A stretch of DNA of 17,875 nt from an uncultured Ruminococcus sp. (GTDB lineage Bacteria; Bacillota; Clostridia; Oscillospirales; Ruminococcaceae), in contig CAMNJD010000395.1 of NCBI GenBank assembly GCA_946540705.1, forward strand, positions 1-17,875. Reading direction: 5' to 3'. Both the position numbers and the translations under genes were made by a program. The notes under the pieces were generated by a model, which saw nothing but the letters and a program-made list of their open reading frames with translations, made no database searches and was not told the DNA's origin. The number at the start of each line of letters is the position of its first letter. Within the stretch, counting starts at the first letter, position 1. This document shows, piece after piece, positions 5,330-12,094 of the stretch.

Positions 5330-6079
5330 ATGAAAAAAACAGCAATCGCACTGTCGCTTCTTCTGAGTGCCTGTGCCCTGACAGCCTGCGGAGATTCATC
5401 GTCATCCGCAGCTCCCGCAGCGTCCTCGGCAGAATCCTCTGCATCAAGCGCAGAGGCCGGTTCCGAGGCGGATTCCGGAGAAAGCTCAGAGGCCTCCTCT
5501 GCGGCAGATTCTGAGGCAAGTTCTGAGGCAGCAGCCGACGCATTCGATCGCGGCAGCGTTACCGGACAGACCTACTCCAGCAGCTTCAGCGGACTGAGCA
5601 TGACCGTACCGGAGACATGGGTCTTTTCAACGGAGGATGAGCTCCTTGAGATGATGAACATTGCCGGTGACGGCCAGACCGCAGAATCCGTAAAGAAGGC
5701 TCTCGTCGATCAGGTGACGATCTATGACGGCATGGCGAATAATCCTGCCAACGGCTCAAATGTTATCGTAATGTACGAGAATCTCGCAAAGGAAGTCCCG
5801 GATGTGAATGCTGTCACGATGAAGGATTATCTGGTATCATTCAAGCTCCAGCTCACATCCAACAGCGGTTCAAACTATACACTGATCGGCGATGAGACAG
5901 ATATTTCACTCTGCGGCGAAACCTACCGCAAGCTGATCTACAAGATCGACGTAACAGCCTCCGGCGATACCTATTATCAGGCCTATTATCTCCGGAAGAT
6001 CGGCAATTATATGAACTGCATCATTTCGACAGCCTCAAATGAGACTGAGCTCAACGAGATCGAGGGATTCTTCTCCTAA
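5330..6079 (+). CDS. Secreted lipoprotein with Ser/Ala/Glu-rich linker, 249 aa
   Basis: The N-terminus is a classic lipoprotein signal: MKK, a hydrophobic stretch, and the lipobox LTAC with the acylated Cys at residue 20. The product should be anchored on the outer face of the membrane. Residues 22-72 are a low-complexity linker of Ser, Ala and Glu, probably disordered. Residues about 78-249 form a single domain starting with GQTYSSSFSGLSMTVPETW, an opening reminiscent of PsbP/Mog1-like folds seen in many small Firmicutes lipoproteins; the exact family is uncertain and no catalytic motif is seen. GGAGG lies 8 bases before the start. It is a monocistronic unit with its own promoter and terminator. 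Confidence 0.9.
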   Translation: MKKTAIALSLLLSACALTACGDSSSSAAPAASSAESSASSAEAGSEADSGESSEASSAADSEASSEAAADAFDRGSVTGQTYSSSFSGLSMTVPETWVFSTEDELLEMMNIAGDGQTAESVKKALVDQVTIYDGMANNPANGSNVIVMYENLAKEVPDVNAVTMKDYLVSFKLQLTSNSGSNYTLIGDETDISLCGETYRKLIYKIDVTASGDTYYQAYYLRKIGNYMNCIISTASNETELNEIEGFFS

Positions 6080-6083
6080 AGCT

Positions 6084-6123
6084 GACCCGCACCGTCATCA
6101 CAGGCGGCGCGGGTCTTTGTTAT
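6084..6123 (+). terminator. Terminator of the lipoprotein gene
   Basis: GACCCGC (6084-6090) pairs with GCGGGTC (6109-6115), followed by TTTGTTATTT. It starts 5 bases after the lipoprotein stop and overlaps the end of the convergent aldolase gene. Confidence 0.7.
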
Positions 6124-6800
6124 TTCTGCGGGTATTTCCGGTAACCCGGATGCCGGCCGGCAGCACCGTACTGCGGCCGCATCCCGATCAGGCGGTCGAT
6201 ATCCGCACGGGGCAGATCGACTGCTCCGCCAAGCAGCTTTGCAACCAGCGAGATCTGCGCCTGATGCTCCAGCATTTCCATGCGGCAGTAGGCTGCGGTG
6301 AGGTCTGTGCCGAGCGCCAGTGCGCCGTGATTTGCAAGCAGCAGCACATCATGCTCAGCAAGATACGGCGCGATCGCATCGGGGACCTCCTCCGTTGAGG
6401 GCGTCCCGTAGGGCGTGACCGGCACGGCTCCGACAAAGATCACCTGCCCGATCAGGCAGTAATCATCGAGCGGCTGATGCGCACAGGCATAACCGGTCGC
6501 GCAGGGCGGGTGCGCATGCACGACCGCTCCGATATCATCGCGCTCCCGATAGCACCGGAGGTGCATCTTTACCTCAGAGGACGGCCGGAAGCCTGCCTCC
6601 GCTTCGATCACCCGGCCCTGTCCGTCGATCAGACCGATCATTTCCGCCGTGATATCGCCCTTGCTGACGCCGGTCTGCGTGGTCAGAAAACGGTCATCCC
6701 CGACCCGCACGCTGACATTTCCGTCATTCGCCGCCGCCCAGTTCTTCTGCCACATCTTACGGCAAACACTGACGATCTGCGCCTTCAGCGCCTCATACAT
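6120..6800 (-). CDS. Class II aldolase/adducin family protein (FucA-like), 226 aa
   Basis: Zinc-dependent class II aldolases cleave sugar phosphates such as L-fuculose 1-phosphate, and related members are epimerases or dehydratases. The family signatures are present: NDGNVSVR near residue 25, the TQTGVSKGD phosphate-site region, SSEVKMHL with the candidate catalytic Glu, the zinc pair in HAHP, and the third His in LLANHGAL. Length matches FucA-type enzymes. The sugar substrate cannot be assigned because no sugar kinase or isomerase lies nearby. The start at 6798-6800 overlaps the end of the upstream GNAT gene by 8 bases (ATGTATGA), with AAAGGGG upstream, which indicates translational coupling. 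It is the last gene of a three-gene operon. Confidence 0.9.
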   Translation of the reverse strand: MYEALKAQIVSVCRKMWQKNWAAANDGNVSVRVGDDRFLTTQTGVSKGDITAEMIGLIDGQGRVIEAEAGFRPSSEVKMHLRCYRERDDIGAVVHAHPPCATGYACAHQPLDDYCLIGQVIFVGAVPVTPYGTPSTEEVPDAIAPYLAEHDVLLLANHGALALGTDLTAAYCRMEMLEHQAQISLVAKLLGGAVDLPRADIDRLIGMRPQYGAAGRHPGYRKYPQK

Positions 6801-7575
6801 CGCACACTTCCCCTTTTTCTTCGCGTATTTTCTCAGCTCCGATCTCGACCCATGCAGGACGGAATCCTGCATGCAGCGCGATTTGCTGTGAATGGTAATT
6901 GCTCAGCACAGTCCCGTAGAACGGGATATCTCCGCGCCCGAGGATCTCATTTTTGAGCATCGTGACCAGATAGCTGCCAAGCCCCCGCGAGCGGTATGCC
7001 GGCAGAACATCAATCCCGATCTGCTGCCAGTGCGGTGCATCCTCCGAGCAGCCGGTCATACCTGCGATCTCACCCGCTTCATCATAGGCACAGATCACGA
7101 TCCGGTCAGGACGTCCCGCGAGATATTCCGGACAGATCGCATTCGGAAAGCGCGGATCCCCGTAAAACGGCATGATCTCCGCATCATAAAACCGGCGGAC
7201 AGGCCAGTTTCCCTCCGGCGTCTGATCTGATGCAGGCAGGAACATGTGATGCGTCTGGGTCAGCGTATAGCCGTGCCGGTTCAGCTCCTGTTCGATCCGC
7301 ACAAAATTCGGCACCGACATCAGCCAGTGTCCCTGCGCATCGGGGGCTTTCATCAGCTCCCGCAGAAACGGGTGCATAGATTCATCTGCCGTGATGACCG
7401 TGTTGCTGCCCGCAGTAACCATGTGAAAGAAATACGGCTCCAGCGAATAGATACGCCGCCCCTCACGCAGAACCGAAACCGTGAGGACATTTTCCTGTCT
7501 GCGGAAATCCTCCGGCGCACAGTTATATTCCAGCGCGAGAAGCTCCGTCACTTTCTGAAAATACGATTGAAACAT
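6793..7575 (-). CDS. GNAT-family acetyltransferase with N-terminal extension, 260 aa
   Basis: The GNAT domain lies in the C-terminal half. Motif A is IGIDVLPAYRSRGLGSYLV (about residues 186-204) with the acetyl-CoA loop R-S-R-G-L-G, followed by GTVLSNYHSQQIALHAGF, the family motif B. The first 130 residues are an extra domain, a layout seen in larger Firmicutes GNATs of unknown substrate. The start at 7573-7575 follows AAGGAG at about 6 bases. It begins 15 bases after the radical SAM gene and overlaps the aldolase gene by 8 bases, so all three are one operon. Its acceptor molecule is unknown. Confidence 0.88.
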   Translation of the reverse strand: MFQSYFQKVTELLALEYNCAPEDFRRQENVLTVSVLREGRRIYSLEPYFFHMVTAGSNTVITADESMHPFLRELMKAPDAQGHWLMSVPNFVRIEQELNRHGYTLTQTHHMFLPASDQTPEGNWPVRRFYDAEIMPFYGDPRFPNAICPEYLAGRPDRIVICAYDEAGEIAGMTGCSEDAPHWQQIGIDVLPAYRSRGLGSYLVTMLKNEILGRGDIPFYGTVLSNYHSQQIALHAGFRPAWVEIGAEKIREEKGEVCDV

Positions 7576-7590
7576 TCCACACTCCTTCTT

Positions 7591-8475
7591 TCAGAACAGC
7601 GTGAGCTGTTCCCCCTGCGACGGTTCTTCAAATTCCGACAGCCAGCGGAAGATCCCGTCATTGTTATGCATGATTCCGTGTGCCGCACACGTCTGATGAA
7701 ACAGCGCGGAAAGCGGCGCATCGTTCGGACTCGGGAGCATATAGGCATTGCCGAAGCTGCGGATATACCGTTCCTTCAGGCCGGGAAAATGCCGGTCGAG
7801 CTGCGCATAGTAGTATTCGCGGTTTCCCTCGCGCAGCGTCATTCCCATGCCAAAGCAGACGATGCCGCGCACCTTCGCCTCAATGCACATATCCAGAATT
7901 GCACGGATATTTTCTTCCGTGTCATTGAGAAACGGCAGGATCGGACAAAGCCAGACAACAGTCGGGATGCCCGCATCGCGCAGGATCTTCAGCACCTCAA
8001 ACCGGCGCGCCGTCGTACAGACATGCGGCTCAACGATGCGGCAAAGTGCCTCGTCCGCAGTTGTCAGCGTCATCTGCACGACACATTTCGTCTGTGCATG
8101 GATCTGCTGCATCAGCGGAAGATCGCGCAGGATGAGGTCAGACTTGGTGATGACAGTCCAGCCGAATCCGTACCGAAGCACCAGCTCCAAAGCCTGCCGC
8201 ACATACTTCAGCTTCGCCTCCTGCGGCATATACGGGTCAGACATGGATCCGGTCGCGATCATACAGCGGCGGCGCCTGCGGCGAAGTGCAGCCTCAAGCA
8301 GCGTCAGCGCATTCTCCTTGACCTCAATATCCTCAAAGGCATGCTGCATCCGGTAGCATTTGCTGCGGGAATCGCAGTAGATGCAGCCGTGCGTACAGCC
8401 GCGGTACAGGTTCATGCCGTTCTGCGCGGATAGAATTCCGCTGACTGTTTTGAAATGCAGCGCAGCCGCCTCCAA
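7591..8475 (-). CDS. SPL-family radical SAM protein, about 294 aa
   Basis: A radical SAM enzyme of the SplB-like group (COG1533 type). The iron-sulfur cluster motif CTHGCIYC (CxxxCxxC, residues 27-34) sits in the family signature MNLYRGCTHGCIYCDSRS. ATGSMSDPYMPQE matches the conserved second block. This group is related to spore photoproduct lyase, but most members lack a known substrate, and DNA repair should not be assumed. The start is uncertain. TTG at 8473-8475 has GGAG only one base away. A CTG 15 bases further in is well spaced from GGAGG. An in-frame ATT sits near the predicted transcription start. Residues 65-71 contain six Arg in a row. It is the first gene of the operon with the GNAT and aldolase genes. 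Confidence 0.88.
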   Translation of the reverse strand: MEAAALHFKTVSGILSAQNGMNLYRGCTHGCIYCDSRSKCYRMQHAFEDIEVKENALTLLEAALRRRRRRCMIATGSMSDPYMPQEAKLKYVRQALELVLRYGFGWTVITKSDLILRDLPLMQQIHAQTKCVVQMTLTTADEALCRIVEPHVCTTARRFEVLKILRDAGIPTVVWLCPILPFLNDTEENIRAILDMCIEAKVRGIVCFGMGMTLREGNREYYYAQLDRHFPGLKERYIRSFGNAYMLPSPNDAPLSALFHQTCAAHGIMHNNDGIFRWLSEFEEPSQGEQLTLF

Positions 8476-8496
8476 TCTCCGGAATAGAATACAGTC

Positions 8497-8525
8497 ATTA
8501 TAGCAGGAAACCGGCAGAATGTCAA
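8497..8525 (-). promoter_or_regulatory. Perfect consensus promoter of the radical SAM operon
   Basis: Minus strand: TTGACA (8520-8525), 17-base spacer, TATAAT (8497-8502), both boxes exact. The expected start near 8490 leaves an unusually short leader of about 15 bases before the TTG start. The 8526-8671 gap to the divergent symporter gene holds the 12-bp palindrome CTGCCCGGGCAG (8613-8624), a possible operator, and no clear plus-strand promoter. Confidence 0.9.
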
Positions 8526-8671
8526 GCCCGGCGGTCAGGAAGCGGCGAAACGGAGATTTTTGCCCTGATATCAGTTATGCCCATTGAGCGAAGGCACTTC
8601 CCTGCTCCGGTACTGCCCGGGCAGCATACAGCCCGCCGTGTGCGCATATGCTCCACAGAGGGGGAATGCAC

Positions 8672-9937
8672 ATGCAAACTGTCACACAGCTTCTCTGGGG
8701 GAGCATCCTGCCCGCTTTGCTGATCGTCACGGCGATCGTCTGTGCGGTGCGGCTGCGCGGGCGGCCTGTGCGCGGACTGAGCGGCGTCCTGCGCGGTACC
8801 TTCGGCAGTCTCCTGCACGGCGCAGACCGCAGTCAGCGGGAGATCTTTGCGGGCGCACTCGCCGCAACAATGGGCACCGGCAACCTCGCGGGAACCGCAC
8901 TTGCACTGCTGGCCGGCGGCCCCGGCGCGATCTTCTGGATGTGGATTTCTGCACTGCTCGGCATGGTGCTGGTCTGCGCAGAAAACCTGCTGAGCGCGAA
9001 ATTCCGTACCCGCTCATCCGCCGGCGGCGCACTCGCTTATCTGCAAAATGGTCTGCAAAGCCGTGTGCCGGTTCGCGTGTTTGCATTTTGCTGCATCGGC
9101 GCTGCGCTCGGCATGGGAAATCTCGCACAGAGCAGCACAATCGCACAAAGCGCTGCCGCATTCGGCGTTCCGGCACCCGTCACCGGAACTGTGACGGCGC
9201 TCCTGCTGGGGCTGCTGCTGATCGGCGGTGTGTCCGGCATCCGCAGCTTTGCCCTGAAGCTCATGCCGCTGCTCTGCGGGATGTATCTCCTTGGCTGCAC
9301 GGTTCTTCTCTGCATGCATGCGGCCGCTCTCCCGCACGCGCTCTCGGTCATCTGCCGTGAGGCGTTCGGATTCCGCGCAGCGGGCGGCGGGTTCACAGCG
9401 TCCCTGCTGCTGCGCTGCATGGCAGAGGGATTAAAACGCGGCATTTTCTCAAATGAGGCCGGCCTCGGGAGCTCCGGAATCCTGCACATGGATGCCGGAG
9501 ACAAACCGCAGTGGAAATGGGCGGCAGCAGAGGTCTTTGCCGACACGGTCATCTGCTGCACTGCAACCGCGCTTGTCATACTGACTGCGCCGGGCATCTC
9601 CCTGAACGGAACCGATGCCGCAGGACTGCTGCTCGGTGCGTTTTCTGCCGGCCTCGGACGCGCTGCGGGACTGTTTCTGGCGGTCAACATGATCCTGCTG
9701 GCATTTGCAACGATGATCGGCTGGTATCCCTGCGGACTGGCCGCGTTCCGGTATCTCTCCGGCGGCCGGAGCACCGCAGGATTCACGGCGCTCAGTCTGC
9801 TGGCGGCTTTTTCCGGCGCACTCGGCAGTCCGGAGTGGCTCTGGTGCATTTGTGATCTGTGCAATGCCTGCATGGCACTCCCGAACCTGTACGGCATGCT
9901 CCGTCTGCGGCACAGCATTCGTCCGGAAGACCTCTGA
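8672..9937 (+). CDS. AGCS-family amino-acid:cation symporter, 421 aa
   Basis: Alanine or glycine:cation symporters import small amino acids with sodium (or protons). Family signatures are clear: MGTGNLAGTALALLAGGPGA followed by IFWMW (residues 67-91), LGMGNLAQSST (146-156) and KRGIFSNEAGLGSSG (255-269). About ten hydrophobic spans are visible. At 421 residues it is at the short end of a family that usually has 450-500. The start at 8672 is chosen because AGAGGGGGA ends 6 bases before it; in-frame ATGs at 8648 and 8666 lie before or against this site. It is followed after 59 bases by the iron transporter gene on the same strand, so they may share a transcript, although a functional link is not evident. 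Confidence 0.92.
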   Translation: MQTVTQLLWGSILPALLIVTAIVCAVRLRGRPVRGLSGVLRGTFGSLLHGADRSQREIFAGALAATMGTGNLAGTALALLAGGPGAIFWMWISALLGMVLVCAENLLSAKFRTRSSAGGALAYLQNGLQSRVPVRVFAFCCIGAALGMGNLAQSSTIAQSAAAFGVPAPVTGTVTALLLGLLLIGGVSGIRSFALKLMPLLCGMYLLGCTVLLCMHAAALPHALSVICREAFGFRAAGGGFTASLLLRCMAEGLKRGIFSNEAGLGSSGILHMDAGDKPQWKWAAAEVFADTVICCTATALVILTAPGISLNGTDAAGLLLGAFSAGLGRAAGLFLAVNMILLAFATMIGWYPCGLAAFRYLSGGRSTAGFTALSLLAAFSGALGSPEWLWCICDLCNACMALPNLYGMLRLRHSIRPEDL

Positions 9938-9941
9938 TGCA

Positions 9942-10000
9942 CCAAATTTCACCCCGTCACATATGATGAACAAACGGATACCGAAGGGGTGATGAATTGG
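9942..10000 (+). promoter_or_regulatory. Imperfect inverted repeat covering the FeoAB start
   Basis: TCACCCC (9949-9955) pairs with GGGGTGA (9986-9992), which is the Shine-Dalgarno region. The pairing extends outward with a 2-base and a 1-base bulge through bases 9942-9948 and 9995-10000, including the TTG start codon. The loop is 30 bases. If it forms, translation of the iron transporter would be reduced. No Fur-box-like 19-mer is obvious in the gap. Confidence 0.45.
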
Positions 10001-12048
10001 ATACCACACGAACACTCGCCGCACTTCAGCCCGGGGAAAGCGGTGAGATCACGGATATCTGCGCGGATGATCCGGAACGTCAGCGGCTGGCACAGCTCGG
10101 CATCGTGCCGGGGACAAAGGTGACCTGCAAGCTCGTCGGCAGCGGCGGTTCACCGGTCGCTTTCACGGTGCGCGGCGTGACGCTTGCACTGCGCGCGGAG
10201 CAATGTGCCCGCATCAGGCTCCGGTCAGCCGCATCCGCAGGCCGTACCTATCTGCTGGCGGGCAATCCGAATGTCGGAAAAAGCACAGTTTTCAACGCGC
10301 TCACCGGCCTGAAGCAGCACACCGGCAACTGGTGCGGCAAGACTGTCGCCGGCGCAGAAGGGCATTTTGTCCACAACGGGATCTCCGTCCGGCTGATCGA
10401 CACGCCGGGCACCTATGCGCTCGAATCGGCCACGGCTGAGGAAGCTGCTGCCGGTGAAATGATCCGGCAAACACCGCATGACTGTATCCTCTGCATCTGT
10501 GATGCAACGAGCCCGGAGCGCAGTCTGCGGCTGGCACTGGAGCTGCGCGCGCTGGACAGCCGTCTGATTGTTGTGATGAATCTGATGGATGAGGCGGAGA
10601 AAAAGGGCATCCACATCGACTGCGCACAGCTCTCGGAGGCTCTCGGTGTGCCGGTCATCGGTATCACAGCACGGAGGAAGCAAACGCTGCGCCCTGTTCT
10701 GGATGCCGCAGAAAAGCAGGCAAATACGAAGAATTCCAATGCAGAGCACTCCCCTGCTGCACCGTGTGAGCTGCTGAAAGAAGCCGCTGCGCTCTGCCGC
10801 GATGCGGTCACGATGCCGCCGCATCCGCACCGCAGGACAGAGGCCGCCGACCGTCTGCTGACCGGAAAATGGCTGCGCTGGCCGCTCACCGGCGCACTGC
10901 TGCTCATGATCTTCTGGCTGACGCTGATCGGCGCGAATTACCCGTCTGAGCTGCTTTCCCGCACATTTTCAGCGCTTTGTGCATGGCTCCTGCGGCATAC
11001 GGCTGCATGGCCGCACTGGCTCTCGGGCGCACTGATCGACGGCGCGCTCCGCGGCACCGGCTGGGTCGTTTCGGTCATGCTCCCGCCAATGGCGATCTTC
11101 TTCCCGCTGTTCACACTGCTGGAGGACACCGGACTGCTTCCGCGGCTCGCATTCAACATGGACGGCTGCTGTGCCCGGTGCAGAGCATGCGGAAAACAAG
11201 CGCTGACGATGACAATGGGCTTTGGCTGCAACGCGGTCGGCGTGACGGAATGCCGCATCATCGAGAGCCGCCGTGAGCGCCTGATCGCGATTCTGACGAA
11301 TGCGCTTGTCCCCTGCAACGGCCGATTTCCGGCGCTGCTGGCGATCGTAACTGTATTCTTTGCGGGCAGCGGGACGGGCGGTTCCGTGCGTGCGGCCGGA
11401 ATGATGACCGGGCTGATTTTGCTGAGCGTCGCCGTCACATTCGCAGCATCGGCATTTCTCGGCAGAAGCATTCTGCGCGGAGAGCGCAGTTCCTTTGTAC
11501 TGGAGCTGCCGCCGTACCGCATGCCGCAGCTCCGGCAGGTTCTGGTGAGATCGGTGCTTGACCGCACGGTTTTTGTGCTCGGCCGTGCCGTCATGACTGC
11601 CGCGCCGGTCAGCCTGCTGATCTGGCTCTGCGCAAATCTCACCGTCAGCGGGCAAAGCGTCATCGCGCATCTGTCTGCCGCGCTCGCGCCGGTCGGCGGG
11701 CTGCTCGGACTGGACGGTGTGATCGTGCTGGCATTTATCCTGGGACTGCCGGCGAATGAGATCGTGCTGCCGGTCACGGTCACAGCCTATCTCGGCACAA
11801 CCGCGCTGACGGATTACGGTTCGCTTGAAGCGCTGCATGCACTGCTCATCACGCACGGCTGGACGCACCTCACCGCCGCATGCTTCCTGCTGTTCACACT
11901 GTTCCATGCGCCCTGCGCGACCACTCTGCTGACGATCTACCGCGAAACACGCAGCAAACGCTGGACGTTTTGCGCAATTCTGCTGCCGGTCTGCGTCGGC
12001 ACGGCGCTGTGCATGCTGCTGGCGGGCGCTGTCCGGTTATTCACATAA
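9997..12048 (+). CDS. feoB: FeoA-FeoB fusion ferrous iron transporter, 683 aa
   Basis: This protein imports Fe2+ across the membrane. Residues 1-78 form a FeoA SH3-like domain (LAQLGIVPGTKV, then AFTVRGVTLALR). The FeoB GTPase follows: G1 GNPNVGKS (89-96), the G2 Thr region NWCGKT (111-116), G3 DTPG (135-138) and G4 NLMD (195-198). From about residue 295 comes the membrane domain, with the gate motifs MTMGFGCNAVGV (405-416) and PCNGRFP (439-445); the latter is the Cys-containing form usual in Clostridia. The start is TTG at 9997-9999 after AAGGGG at 7 bases; the nearby ATG at 9992 is out of frame. FeoA and FeoB are normally separate proteins, though fusions are known. An inverted repeat overlaps the start. 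Confidence 0.95.
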   Translation: MDTTRTLAALQPGESGEITDICADDPERQRLAQLGIVPGTKVTCKLVGSGGSPVAFTVRGVTLALRAEQCARIRLRSAASAGRTYLLAGNPNVGKSTVFNALTGLKQHTGNWCGKTVAGAEGHFVHNGISVRLIDTPGTYALESATAEEAAAGEMIRQTPHDCILCICDATSPERSLRLALELRALDSRLIVVMNLMDEAEKKGIHIDCAQLSEALGVPVIGITARRKQTLRPVLDAAEKQANTKNSNAEHSPAAPCELLKEAAALCRDAVTMPPHPHRRTEAADRLLTGKWLRWPLTGALLLMIFWLTLIGANYPSELLSRTFSALCAWLLRHTAAWPHWLSGALIDGALRGTGWVVSVMLPPMAIFFPLFTLLEDTGLLPRLAFNMDGCCARCRACGKQALTMTMGFGCNAVGVTECRIIESRRERLIAILTNALVPCNGRFPALLAIVTVFFAGSGTGGSVRAAGMMTGLILLSVAVTFAASAFLGRSILRGERSSFVLELPPYRMPQLRQVLVRSVLDRTVFVLGRAVMTAAPVSLLIWLCANLTVSGQSVIAHLSAALAPVGGLLGLDGVIVLAFILGLPANEIVLPVTVTAYLGTTALTDYGSLEALHALLITHGWTHLTAACFLLFTLFHAPCATTLLTIYRETRSKRWTFCAILLPVCVGTALCMLLAGAVRLFT

Positions 12049-12093
12049 AAAAGCATCGCATACCGCGTATGAAGCGATATGCGATGCCTTTTT
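12047..12093. terminator. Bidirectional terminator between feoB and the PlsC fusion gene
   Basis: A perfect 10-bp stem, GCATCGCATA (12053-12062) with TATGCGATGC (12078-12087). On the plus strand it is followed by CTTTTTCTT; on the minus strand by TTTTTT. It serves both convergent genes and overlaps the feoB stop. Confidence 0.9.
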
Positions 12094-12094
12094 C

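Noticed and set aside
7246..8433. 395-codon plus-strand open frame opposite the radical SAM and GNAT genes
   Set aside because: It is antisense to two genes with clear family motifs, has no recognisable domain, and is rich in His and Arg as expected from the reverse complement of GC-rich coding DNA.
9037..9945. 302-codon minus-strand open frame opposite the AGCS symporter
   Set aside because: The plus strand carries unmistakable AGCS motifs; the minus frame is a composition artefact with no ribosome binding site.
10938..11907. Two long minus-strand frames opposite feoB
   Set aside because: The feoB gate motifs are on the other strand and neither frame shows a domain.
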